Assembly (NCBI RefSeq): GCF_002284575.1 | Contig: NZ_NPKJ01000062.1 | Location: 52,602-116,601 of the forward strand | From: Mesorhizobium temperatum | Lineage (GTDB): Bacteria > Pseudomonadota > Alphaproteobacteria > Rhizobiales > Rhizobiaceae | Direction of reading: 5' to 3' | DNA: 64,000 nucleotides | Part shown: piece after piece, positions 39,617 to 47,435 of the stretch | How the letters are laid out: each line of letters begins with the position of its first letter | Numbering within the stretch: position 1 is the stretch's first letter | Program-made: the position numbers and the translations under genes | The notes under the pieces: generated by a model | Database searches by the model: none | What the model was told of the DNA's origin: nothing | The model's input: only the letters and a program-made list of their open reading frames with translations

Positions 39617-41506
39617 TCAGGTCTTGGCGTGCAAGTTCGTTCCCAGCGTATCCCTGACGAAGATCATACCAATGATCAGCGACATCGCCGCAATCACCAC
39701 CGGATACCAGAGGCCGTAATAGATATCGCCCTTGTAGGCGCTGAGCGCGAACACCGTTGCTGGCAGCAGGCCGCCGAACCAGCCATTGCCGATGTGATAG
39801 GGCAACGACATGCCGGTATAGCGGATGCGTGTCGGGAACATCTCGACCAAGATCGCGGCGATCGGTCCGTAGACCATGGTCACGTAAAGGACCAGGACGA
39901 ACAGGATGCCGATGACCTTTGCCCAGCTGACCTGTTCAGGGTCGGCAAACATCGCAAAGGCGCCTGCTCCCGGGACATTGTAGACGGTGATCTCGGGCGC
40001 TCCCGCCGCGGCCTCATCGGCCGTCAGCAGCTTGTCCTTGATCGCCTGGTCGGCCGCAACCGTCGTCTTGTCGCCGGCGCGGATTGCCGCGGCGTCGAGC
40101 TTCAGTTCCGGATTGGCCGCGACAAAGGCGTCAAGCTTCTGGTCGGCGACCTTGGCCGCAGCACGCTTCAGCGGATAGCCGCCGTCCTGCAACGCAATGT
40201 TGATTGCCTTCTTGAACGCGGCGTCGCTTGAAGCTGCCTTGTCTGCGGCTACCACGGCATCATAGGACGTCACCGTTTCGTTGCCGATCTTGACACTGGC
40301 CGCGGTCCCCGCTGCCGCTGTCGTGACAATGTCATAAGGCACGGAGCTCTTGGCAAGGAAATCCGTCGCAATATCGCACGACGTGAGAGGCTTGCGCGTT
40401 CCGGTCGGATTGAACTGGAACTTGCAGTCGCCAGGCGCAGCGGTAATCGTGGCACGGGTGTTTTGCTGCGCAGTGGCGAGCGCCGGGTTGGCTGCCCAGG
40501 TCAGCGCCTTGAACAGCGGGAAGGTGGTGACGATCGCCAGCGCCAGGCCAGCCATGATGATCGGCTTGCGGCCAATCTTGTCGGAGAGCCAGCCGAACAC
40601 GACGAAAAAGATCGTGCCGAGCGCCAGCGCGATGGCGATCATGATGTTGACCGACTGGCCATCGACCTTGAGCACGTTCTGCAGGAAGAACAGCGCGTAG
40701 AATTGGCCGTTGTACCAGACCACGGCCTGGCCGGCAGTAAGGCCGAGAAGCGCCAGAATGGCGATCTTGGCATTCTTCCATTGGCCGAACGCTTCCGTCA
40801 GCGGCGCCTTGGAACCCTTACCTTCGTCCTTCATCCGCTGGAATGTCGGCGATTCGGCGAGCGACAGGCGAATCCAGACCGAAATGCCCAGCAGGATCGC
40901 TGAGACCAGGAACGGAATGCGCCAGCCCCAGTCCGCGAAGTCTTCCTTGCTCAGCGAATTCTGCACGGTCAGGATGACGATCAGCGACAGGAACAGGCCG
41001 AGCGTGGCCGTCGTCTGGATCCACGACGTGTAGAAGCCACGACGGTCGTCGGGCGCGTGCTCGGCGACGTAGGTCGCGGCACCGCCATACTCGCCACCGA
41101 GCGCCAGGCCTTGCAGCATGCGCAGCGCAACCAGGATGATGGGCGCCGCGATGCCCCAACTGGCCGCGCCAGGAAGTATGCCGACCAGGAAGGTCGATAG
41201 ACCCATGATCAGGATGGTGACGAGAAAGGTGTATTTACGGCCGACGAGATCGCCGATGCGGCCGAATACCAGCGCACCGAACGGGCGCACGAGGAAGCCT
41301 GCGGCGAAAGCCAGCAGCGTGAAGATGTTGCGCGTTGTTTCGGGATATTGCGTGAAGAACGCAGCGCCGATCGCGGCCGCCAAAGTGCCGTAGAGATAAA
41401 AATCATACCATTCGAAAACGGTGCCGAGTGAGGAAGCGAAGATGACTTTCTTCTCTTCCCGCGTCATGCCGCGGCTTACTCTGCCGGCGGTCGCTGCCAT
41501 TGCCAT
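39617..41506 (-). CDS. MHS-type MFS transporter with large internal soluble insertion
   Basis: The 629-residue protein is an MFS permease of the metabolite:H+ symporter type (ProP/ShiA-like). The N-terminal half has FEWYDFYLYGTLA at 31-43, the loop signature GRIGDLVGRKYTF at 82-94 and RMLQGLALGGEYGGA. The C-terminal half starts with a second loop motif GWLSDKIGRKPIIM near residue 305. Between the helix ending near 337 and the next at about 528 sits a 190-residue Ala/Thr/Asp-rich insertion, likely periplasmic, with a pair of Cys. The substrate is unknown. The start at 41506 has GGAGG eight bases upstream; the longer frame is repeat DNA. Confidence 0.88.
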   Translation of the reverse strand: MAMAATAGRVSRGMTREEKKVIFASSLGTVFEWYDFYLYGTLAAAIGAAFFTQYPETTRNIFTLLAFAAGFLVRPFGALVFGRIGDLVGRKYTFLVTILIMGLSTFLVGILPGAASWGIAAPIILVALRMLQGLALGGEYGGAATYVAEHAPDDRRGFYTSWIQTTATLGLFLSLIVILTVQNSLSKEDFADWGWRIPFLVSAILLGISVWIRLSLAESPTFQRMKDEGKGSKAPLTEAFGQWKNAKIAILALLGLTAGQAVVWYNGQFYALFFLQNVLKVDGQSVNIMIAIALALGTIFFVVFGWLSDKIGRKPIIMAGLALAIVTTFPLFKALTWAANPALATAQQNTRATITAAPGDCKFQFNPTGTRKPLTSCDIATDFLAKSSVPYDIVTTAAAGTAASVKIGNETVTSYDAVVAADKAASSDAAFKKAINIALQDGGYPLKRAAAKVADQKLDAFVAANPELKLDAAAIRAGDKTTVAADQAIKDKLLTADEAAAGAPEITVYNVPGAGAFAMFADPEQVSWAKVIGILFVLVLYVTMVYGPIAAILVEMFPTRIRYTGMSLPYHIGNGWFGGLLPATVFALSAYKGDIYYGLWYPVVIAAMSLIIGMIFVRDTLGTNLHAKT

Positions 41507-41652
41507 GAATTCGTCCTCCCGTGACATCTCGCTGTGCTTGATGCTGCGCAGTGTCGTGCCTAGACACGAACTCGGGCAGCAATCGCCGCGAGAAATGACA
41601 GAAAGCGCCGCCCAGAGGCAGCCCGCCTTTGGGATTATGACTTTGGTCCAAT

Positions 41653-41750
41653 GCATCGGCCCGAAGATCGGAATCGATCTTCGGAAAGCATGATGCATAG
41701 ATTCAAGGTGTTAGAGCGTACTTTGTGCGTCTGGACGCACGTCGCTCCAA
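41653..41750. repeat. Dispersed repeat composite, modules A and B
   Basis: Module A (41653-41696, GCATCGGCCCGAAG...CATGATGC) is followed by ATAGATTCAAGGTG and module B (41711-41750, TTAGAGCGTACTTTG...GTCGCTCCAA). This is the composite at 21264-21366 in reverse orientation. It lies between the ATP12-like gene and the MFS gene. Confidence 0.8.
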
Positions 41751-41784
41751 TGTGTAACGCGAAACGACGGGCCGGCGATTGCGG

Positions 41785-42591
41785 TCAGCCCTTGAGCGCC
41801 TCGATAAGACCGACCGCCGCCATGAAATCGCGTTTGCGGTGGGCACGGCGGGCGACAGCCTCCGCGTCATGGCCCCAGTGCTCGGCCTGCCAGTCCTCGT
41901 CGACATGGCCGGCAGTCCAGGCGGCGTCGCCGTCGATCTCGCCGAACTCGACGGCCAGCGCCAGCAGAGCCGATCCTGTCAGCGACGTCATGACGTGGAT
42001 GGCCGCCAGTCGTAGCGGGTCGGCACGCTGGGCAAGATGAACCCCGAGCACCGCGATGCTCTCGCGCGGCTGCTCGACATGGATCACCCCTTCGGCGAGG
42101 TGAAACCGGGCGCCAAGCGCGCTCCGCGCCCAGTCGATGATGGGATCCCAATGTTCGTTCTGACGGTCGACCAGCCCTTGCGGGGTCTCGGCGCGATAGC
42201 AGAGCAGGTCGGACGAGGCGAAGCGCAGGACGTCCTCCAGTACCGCCTGCGGGTCGCTGGCGACGCCGTCGATGGCTGTATTGACCAGACGCATGACCGG
42301 CATTGTCACCGGGTCGATGGTCTCACCTTGCGCAGCGAACTCGTCAGCGACCAGAGCGGCCGCTTTTTCGGTCGGCAGCACCAGCAGCGCCTTGCCCGGC
42401 GTGCGAACCGGCTTGCCATCGAGATGAACGGCAAAACCATTTTCGGCCGGTGCGACCGAGACGGCTTTGTAGAAGCGTTTCGGCAGGTGCGTCTTCATCT
42501 GGATCTGGGCACGGCGTACCGGATCCGGATCGGAGAGCTGCTTTCCCGCTTCGAGGTCGTTGAGAATATCGCGCATGCCGGAGCCTTTCAT
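41785..42591 (-). CDS. ATP12 family chaperone
   Basis: The 268-residue protein is an Atp12 homologue, an assembly factor for the F1 alpha subunit known from mitochondria and conserved in alphaproteobacteria. Diagnostic stretches are KRFYKAVSVAPAENGFAVHLDGKPVRTPGKALL, EWAAQGE-type DEFAAQGETIDPVTMPVMRLVNTAID, and LLCYRAETPQGLVDRQNEHWDPIIDW. I start it at 42591 because that ATG overlaps the stop of the upstream DMT gene (ATGA). The next in-frame ATG at 42576 is the alternative. Confidence 0.88.
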   Translation of the reverse strand: MKGSGMRDILNDLEAGKQLSDPDPVRRAQIQMKTHLPKRFYKAVSVAPAENGFAVHLDGKPVRTPGKALLVLPTEKAAALVADEFAAQGETIDPVTMPVMRLVNTAIDGVASDPQAVLEDVLRFASSDLLCYRAETPQGLVDRQNEHWDPIIDWARSALGARFHLAEGVIHVEQPRESIAVLGVHLAQRADPLRLAAIHVMTSLTGSALLALAVEFGEIDGDAAWTAGHVDEDWQAEHWGHDAEAVARRAHRKRDFMAAVGLIEALKG

Positions 42592-43505
42592 CCGGGGATC
42601 TGTTTTCGGGCCGGCCGATTCACAATGATCAGACCGGCTGCGATGAGGCCGAGTGCCAGGAAAATACGAATGGTCAGCGGCTCGTTCAAGAAGATGGCGC
42701 CGCACAGCACGCCGAACACCGGCGACAGGAAGGTGAAGCTCGACAGGCCCGATGCCGGATAGCGCCGCAGCAGCCAGAACCACAGCACATAGGTGAAAGC
42801 AACGATGTAGACCGCCTGGAAAAACAGAGCCAAGGTCGGCAAAGCGGCGAAGTCGCGGACGGGCGGTCCGGCGAAAGGCAGCACCAAGGCGCCGACCACG
42901 GCAGCGCCGGCCAATTGGTAGAGCAGCAATTTCTCGGCGCTCGTTTCCGCCAATTTCGTCCGCTTGATGACGATGTAGGTCAATGCCCAAAGAATGCCGG
43001 CGCCAAGACTGAGCAGGTCACCGGTCAGTGTCGCACCATTATCGGCGCTCAACTGGTCGGAGAATACCGCGACCAATCCGGCGAATGCGAGCAGAAGTCC
43101 AACGAGCCGGCGCGCTGTGATGCGTTCGTTCAGCAGGAAATGTCCGCCGACCAGTACCCAGAACGGCATGGTGTTGACCAGCAAGGTGTTGCGCGCGACG
43201 GTCGTCTGTTCGAGCCCGACATAGAGAAACAGGAACTCGAGACCAAAAAGCGCGCCCGCCAGAATGCCGGCGACAAGCGTTCCGTCGCGGGTAAAAAGCA
43301 CAATGCCGCGCCAGCGACACCAGACGAGAACGCACAGCCCGCCAATGACCGACCGTGCGATCGACAGGAAAACGGGATCGTAGCCGGCATAGGAGATCTT
43401 GGCAGCGACGTAGTTCAGCCCCCAGGAAAAGGTCAGTCCGACCATGATGGCGGCGGCGGCAGCGTCAACGGAACTGCGGCGATCCATTGCGGTCGCTGCG
43501 GTCAT
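42588..43505 (-). CDS. DMT (EamA) family transporter
   Basis: The 305-residue protein has ten predicted membrane segments in two EamA repeats, for example LTFSWGLNYVAAKISYAG (helix 1) and LLSLGAGILWALTYIVIKR (helix 6). EamA/DMT proteins export amino acids and metabolites; the substrate here is unknown. Both ends are coupled: its ATG overlaps the stop of the 68-residue ORF (ATGA, 43502-43505) and its stop overlaps the ATG of the ATP12-like gene. Confidence 0.9.
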   Translation of the reverse strand: MTAATAMDRRSSVDAAAAAIMVGLTFSWGLNYVAAKISYAGYDPVFLSIARSVIGGLCVLVWCRWRGIVLFTRDGTLVAGILAGALFGLEFLFLYVGLEQTTVARNTLLVNTMPFWVLVGGHFLLNERITARRLVGLLLAFAGLVAVFSDQLSADNGATLTGDLLSLGAGILWALTYIVIKRTKLAETSAEKLLLYQLAGAAVVGALVLPFAGPPVRDFAALPTLALFFQAVYIVAFTYVLWFWLLRRYPASGLSSFTFLSPVFGVLCGAIFLNEPLTIRIFLALGLIAAGLIIVNRPARKQIPG

Positions 43506-43708
43506 TGCTTCGATTGGCTTTCTAGCTTCGCGAGCAGCGCTTTCAGCACTTCGGTATTTTGCCTTACCGCTTCAGTGTTCTCACGGCCGATTTCGGCCAT
43601 CGACCCCTGCCGGGTAGCAACGCGGCGCATATAAGCGAACCAGACGACGAAAATCAGGATGAACGGCAACCAGTTCACCAACTGACGAACGAGCGACGCC
43701 TCATCCAT
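43502..43708 (-). CDS. Small membrane protein with coiled-coil tail, 68 aa
   Basis: I do not recognise a named family. One membrane segment (about residues 11-27, VNWLPFILIFVVWFAYM) is followed by a basic stretch and a heptad-like coiled coil (NTEAVRQNTEVLKALLAKLES). The layout suits a bitopic scaffold protein. GAGGGAG lies six bases before the ATG. It starts 19 bases after rluC and its stop overlaps the ATG of the DMT gene. Confidence 0.8.
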   Translation of the reverse strand: MDEASLVRQLVNWLPFILIFVVWFAYMRRVATRQGSMAEIGRENTEAVRQNTEVLKALLAKLESQSKQ

Positions 43709-43727
43709 GGTTTACTCCCTCGCTCAT

Positions 43728-44708
43728 TTAGTCCTCGGCGCTGGCGTCGTCGAAGCCGATCAGGTTCCAGCTCTGGCGCATATGCGGCGGCATCGGTGCG
43801 GTGACGTCGATAAGACCCTTGTCGGGATGCGGGATGACGATGCGGCGCGCGTGCAGGTGCAAGCGGTTCTGCATGCCGCCGGGAAAATCCCAATTGGTGT
43901 CGGCCTCGAAATATTTGGGGTCGCCGATGATCGGGCAGCCGATGTGAGCGGCATGGACGCGAAGCTGGTGGGTTCGGCCGGTATAGGGTTCCATTTCCAG
44001 CCAGGACAGGGTCTGCGCCGCCTGTTCGACGATCCGGTAATATGATACCGCGTGGTCGGCGCCCTTTTCGCCATGCTTGGCGACGCGCACGCGGTCGCCG
44101 TCGGGCGTCGGCTCCTTGATCAGCCAGGTCGAGATCTTGTCTTCGCGCTTCGGCGGCACGCCCTTGACCAGCGCCCAATAGGTCTTCTTGGTCTCACGCG
44201 CCCGGAACGCCTCGGCAAGCTTCATGGCGGCGAGCCTGGTGCGGGCGACGACCAGCACGCCTGACGTGTCGCGGTCGAGCCGGTGCACCAGACGCGGTTT
44301 CTCGCCCTTCTGGTTGCGCCAGGCTTCCAGCATGTCGTCGACATTGCGGGTGACACCCGAGCCACCCTGAACGGCAAGGCCTGCAGGCTTGTTGAAGACG
44401 AAGACTTTCGGATCTTCATGGATCAGCATCTTGGCCAAAACGTCGGCGTCGCCCTGGTTGCGGATCGAGTGACCGGTGAGCGGGCTCTCGCCCTTCTTGT
44501 CCACTTCGAGCGGCGGAATGCGGACCATCTGGCCTGGCTCGACGCGGGTATCGGCTTTCACCCTGCCACCGTCGACACGGATCTGGCCGGATCGCAGCAG
44601 CTTTTGCAGATGGCCGAAGCCAAGACCCGGAAAATGGGTCTTGAACCAGCGGTCGAGCCGCATACCCGCCTCGCCGGCCTCCACCGTGATCTGTTCAACT
44701 CCTGCCAT
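43728..44708 (-). CDS. RluA family pseudouridine synthase (RluC/RluD-like)
   Basis: The 326-residue enzyme isomerises uridines in 23S rRNA. An N-terminal S4 RNA-binding domain (MRLDRWFKTHFPGLGFGHLQKLLRSGQIRVDG) is followed by the catalytic domain with the active-site Asp in LVHRLDRDTSGVLVVART and YWALVKG, SYYRIVEQ. The start MAGVEQITVEAGEAGMRLDRW at 44708 is the natural one. It heads the tightly packed group rluC - 68 aa - DMT - ATP12 on the minus strand. Confidence 0.93.
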   Translation of the reverse strand: MAGVEQITVEAGEAGMRLDRWFKTHFPGLGFGHLQKLLRSGQIRVDGGRVKADTRVEPGQMVRIPPLEVDKKGESPLTGHSIRNQGDADVLAKMLIHEDPKVFVFNKPAGLAVQGGSGVTRNVDDMLEAWRNQKGEKPRLVHRLDRDTSGVLVVARTRLAAMKLAEAFRARETKKTYWALVKGVPPKREDKISTWLIKEPTPDGDRVRVAKHGEKGADHAVSYYRIVEQAAQTLSWLEMEPYTGRTHQLRVHAAHIGCPIIGDPKYFEADTNWDFPGGMQNRLHLHARRIVIPHPDKGLIDVTAPMPPHMRQSWNLIGFDDASAED

Positions 44709-44772
44709 AATTCCAATCGCCGTTTCGCGGGCATGCAACGGCATTCACCGGCACCCGCAACCTCACACTCGA

Positions 44773-45111
44773 TCATTCGTTATCGGTTCCATATTGCAGA
44801 ACCTGAACTTTCTCCAGTGTGATCAAACCACTTGTCATGATTGTTTCAAGGACGGGCAGGAAAGCGGCTATCTTTTCCTCGTCATCGACGATCTCGATCA
44901 CAAGGGGCAGATCCTCCGACAGACGGAGGATCTTCGTGGTGTGAAGCCGGCTGGAATGGCCGAACCCCATCGCCCCGCGCAGGACGGTAGCGCCGGCAAT
45001 CTGCATTTCGCGGGCCTTCAGCACAATCGCCTCATACAGCGGACGGCCGTCTGCCCTGTCGTTCTCGCCGATGAATATGCGCAGCAACTGCGCCTGTTTT
45101 GGTATCTTCAT
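44773..45111 (-). CDS. DUF190 domain protein, CrcB-associated
   Basis: The 112-residue PII-like ferredoxin-fold protein of DUF190 has LLRIFIGENDRADGRPLYEAIVLKAREMQIAGATVLRGAMGFG, the family signature, and DLPLVIEIVDDEEKIAAFLP. Such proteins are encoded next to fluoride exporters and are thought to regulate or assist them. Its ATG overlaps the stop of the second crcB gene (ATGA at 45108-45111), so three genes are coupled. Confidence 0.92.
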   Translation of the reverse strand: MKIPKQAQLLRIFIGENDRADGRPLYEAIVLKAREMQIAGATVLRGAMGFGHSSRLHTTKILRLSEDLPLVIEIVDDEEKIAAFLPVLETIMTSGLITLEKVQVLQYGTDNE

Positions 45112-45608
45112 TGCCTGGATCCTCTCAGCCGGTTGAGGCGCACTGCAAGGATGTGGCCAAGCCAGACGGCGGCAAGCCACGTTACCACGGAGATCGCGAT
45201 ATTGAGCGCAGCCGCCATAAGCTTCCCGCTTTGCGCGAGGGTGAGCGTTTCAAGGCTGAAGGCGGAGAAGGTTGTCAGGCCACCGCAGAAGCCGGTCATG
45301 AAGAACTGGCGCTGCAACGGGCTGGCGAAGACGCGGCCATCCGGCCCCGTCAATGTCGCGTAGAAGCCGATGAGGAATGAGCCGACAATATTCACGAGGA
45401 GCGTGCCGAATGGGAATCCATTGCCCCACAGGGCAGTGCTCGTCAGCGAGGCAAGCGCCCGCAGCACGCCGCCAATCATGCTGCCTGCGGCCACGGTCGC
45501 ATAGATCCGAACCGCTTCGTTCGTTTTGCGCCAGCTAATAAGGCGCGCCGCATGCTCTGCTGCGGCGGTGTCCGTCCCGCCGGAGCGGAGCTTCCGCGGG
45601 TTGCTCAT
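45108..45608 (-). CDS. crcB: Fluoride ion exporter CrcB/Fluc, second copy
   Basis: This copy is 166 residues, with an N-terminal extension of about 40 residues lacking in copy one (SGGTDTAAAEHAARLISWRKTNEAVRIYATVA). Four helices follow, with GGVLRALASLTS, FPFGTLLVNIVGSF (the FGTLxxN pore motif) and GFCGGLTTFSAFSLE, the Phe-box region. Fluc channels assemble as antiparallel dimers; two crcB genes in tandem suggest an obligate heterodimer with copy one. The start at 45608 overlaps the stop of copy one (ATGA). Confidence 0.93.
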   Translation of the reverse strand: MSNPRKLRSGGTDTAAAEHAARLISWRKTNEAVRIYATVAAGSMIGGVLRALASLTSTALWGNGFPFGTLLVNIVGSFLIGFYATLTGPDGRVFASPLQRQFFMTGFCGGLTTFSAFSLETLTLAQSGKLMAAALNIAISVVTWLAAVWLGHILAVRLNRLRGSRQ

Positions 45609-45994
45609 GGCGCCCCACTGCCAATCAGAAGACTTCCTGCGGCAAAGCCCAGCGTCACACCACCGAGGCTCAGAAAGACCGAAAGCAGCACATTGCCACC
45701 GGCGCGCAGCCATTCGCCCTCACGCGCCAGTGCTAGCGTCTGCAGGCTAAAGGAGGAAACCGTGGTGTAGCAGCCGAGGCTGCCGGTTGCGGCAAAGGCC
45801 CAGATGGCGGGCATGCTGTCGCGCGCCACCGCATGCGCAACGACACCGATCGCAAATGCCCCCGAAACGTTGACGACCATTGTGCCCCAGGGAAAGGTCT
45901 CGCCGACCCGGCGGGCGACGAAGCCGGACAGGAAGAAGCGGGCCATTGCGCCGATCGCGCCGCCAAGACAGACAAGCAACAGATGATACATCAT
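45605..45994 (-). CDS. crcB: Fluoride ion exporter CrcB/Fluc, first copy
   Basis: The 129-residue Fluc has four helices, with LVCLGGAIGAMARFFLSGF, the FPWGTMVVNVSGAFAIG pore motif and GCYTTVSSFSLQTL. Function is passive export of fluoride against toxicity. It heads a coupled trio (crcB-crcB-DUF190). I looked for the crcB fluoride riboswitch upstream (45995-46070) and did not see its conserved pseudoknot elements. Confidence 0.93.
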   Translation of the reverse strand: MMYHLLLVCLGGAIGAMARFFLSGFVARRVGETFPWGTMVVNVSGAFAIGVVAHAVARDSMPAIWAFAATGSLGCYTTVSSFSLQTLALAREGEWLRAGGNVLLSVFLSLGGVTLGFAAGSLLIGSGAP

Positions 45995-46073
45995 GCTCCC
46001 TCTTGCCGGTCAAGCTACGGTGTCAGGCACCTCCGGCCTTCTTGGTCTCAAGAGACCGCAGGGCCGCGCGAGC

Positions 46074-47384
46074 CTACTTTTGCCGCTCGCCGCGCAGCTT
46101 CGCCCAATAGTCGAGCCGTTTCCTGATATCACGCTCGAAACCGCGCTCCGGCGGATCATAGAATGTGCGGCGGCCCATCTTTTCCGGAAAATAATCCTGT
46201 CCGGAAAAAGCGTCCGGCTCGTCGTGGTCGTAACGGTAGCCGGCGCCGTAATCTTCTTCTTTCATCAGCTTGGTCGGCGCGTTGAGGATGTGTTTGGGCG
46301 GCAGCAGCGAGCCGAACTCCTTCGCCGCCTGAGTGGCGGCCTTGAAGGCGGTGTAGACGGCGTTGGATTTGGGCGCGCTGGCGAGATAGACGGTGGCCTC
46401 AGCGAAGGCGAGCTCGCCCTCTGGCGAGCCCAGGTAGTCGTAGGCATCCTTGGCGGCATTGGCGATGACCAGCGCCTGCGGGTCGGCCAGCCCGATATCC
46501 TCCATCGCCATGCGCACCAGCCGGCGGCCGAGATAGAGCGGATCCTCGCCGGCGTCGAACATACGGGCGAGATAATAGAGGGCGGCGTCCGGGTCGGAGC
46601 CGCGCACCGATTTGTGCAGCGCCGAGATCAGATTGTAGTGGCCGTCCTGGCCCTTGTCGTAGATCGGCGCCCGGCGCTGGACGATGCGCTGCAGGCCCTC
46701 GGCGCCGAACACCTCGCCTGACTTGGCGGCGCGCCAGACCTCTTCGGCCAGCGTCAGCGCCGCGCGGCCATCGCCATCGCTCATGCGGATGAGCATCGCC
46801 CTCGCCTCGTCGTCGAGCGGCAACGCCCTGCCCTCGGTCTCCTCGGCACGCGCCAGCAGTCTTGCGATGCTGTCCTCACCGAGCGAATGGAAGACCAGCA
46901 CGCGCACGCGGGAGAGAAGCGCCGCGTTCAGCTCGAAGGACGGGTTCTCGGTGGTGGCGCCAACCAGCACGACGGTGCCGTCTTCCATGACAGGCAGAAA
47001 ACTGTCCTGCTGGGCGCGGTTGAAGCGATGGATCTCGTCAACGAAGAGCAGCGTCTGACGGCCGTTGGAGCGGCGCAGCTTCGCCGCCTCGAACACTTTC
47101 TTCAGGTCGGCGACACCGGAAAACACCGCCGATATCTGTTGGAAGGCAAGGCTGGTTTCGCCGGCAAGCAGCCGCGCGACCGTGGTCTTGCCCGTCCCGG
47201 GCGGCCCCCAGAAGATCATCGAGCCGAGCGAGCCGGAGCCGATCAGCCGCGTCAGTGCGCCGTCGGGCCCGGTCAAATGCTCCTGGCCAACGACCTCGCC
47301 GAGGTTCTTCGGGCGCAGCCGGTCGGCCAGCGGCCTACCGGGCGGCGCCTTTTCCGGTTCATCGACACTGAACAGATCGGCCAT
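46074..47384 (-). CDS. rarA: Replication-associated recombination protein A
   Basis: The 436-residue AAA+ ATPase (also called MgsA) acts at stalled replication forks. The Walker A is GPPGTGKTTVARLLA (about residue 60), the Walker B is LLFVDEIHRFNRAQQD, and the C-terminal tetramerisation region has LPPKHILNAPTKLMK. It stands 79 bases upstream of crcB on the same strand and could be part of one transcription unit. Neighbourhood with crcB, rluC and atp12 is common in alphaproteobacteria. Confidence 0.96.
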   Translation of the reverse strand: MADLFSVDEPEKAPPGRPLADRLRPKNLGEVVGQEHLTGPDGALTRLIGSGSLGSMIFWGPPGTGKTTVARLLAGETSLAFQQISAVFSGVADLKKVFEAAKLRRSNGRQTLLFVDEIHRFNRAQQDSFLPVMEDGTVVLVGATTENPSFELNAALLSRVRVLVFHSLGEDSIARLLARAEETEGRALPLDDEARAMLIRMSDGDGRAALTLAEEVWRAAKSGEVFGAEGLQRIVQRRAPIYDKGQDGHYNLISALHKSVRGSDPDAALYYLARMFDAGEDPLYLGRRLVRMAMEDIGLADPQALVIANAAKDAYDYLGSPEGELAFAEATVYLASAPKSNAVYTAFKAATQAAKEFGSLLPPKHILNAPTKLMKEEDYGAGYRYDHDEPDAFSGQDYFPEKMGRRTFYDPPERGFERDIRKRLDYWAKLRGERQK

Positions 47385-47400
47385 GCACTTCGTTTCGTTG

Positions 47401-47431
47401 GAGCGCGATCTCGTCCGAAGGATCGACGCTC
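47401..47431. repeat. Short member of the rhizobial GATCTTGTCCGAAA palindrome family (C)
   Basis: GAGCGCGATCTCGTCCGAAGGATCGACGCTC is a shortened version of the element at 56471-56537 (GAGCGTGATCTTGTCCGAAA...GGGATCGCGCTC), lying between degP-like and rarA genes. Confidence 0.55.
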
Positions 47432-47435
47432 GGGC

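Noticed and set aside
45995..46073. Possible fluoride riboswitch before crcB
   Set aside because: No GGNGATGG...GCCTGATGACT-like pseudoknot pattern was found.
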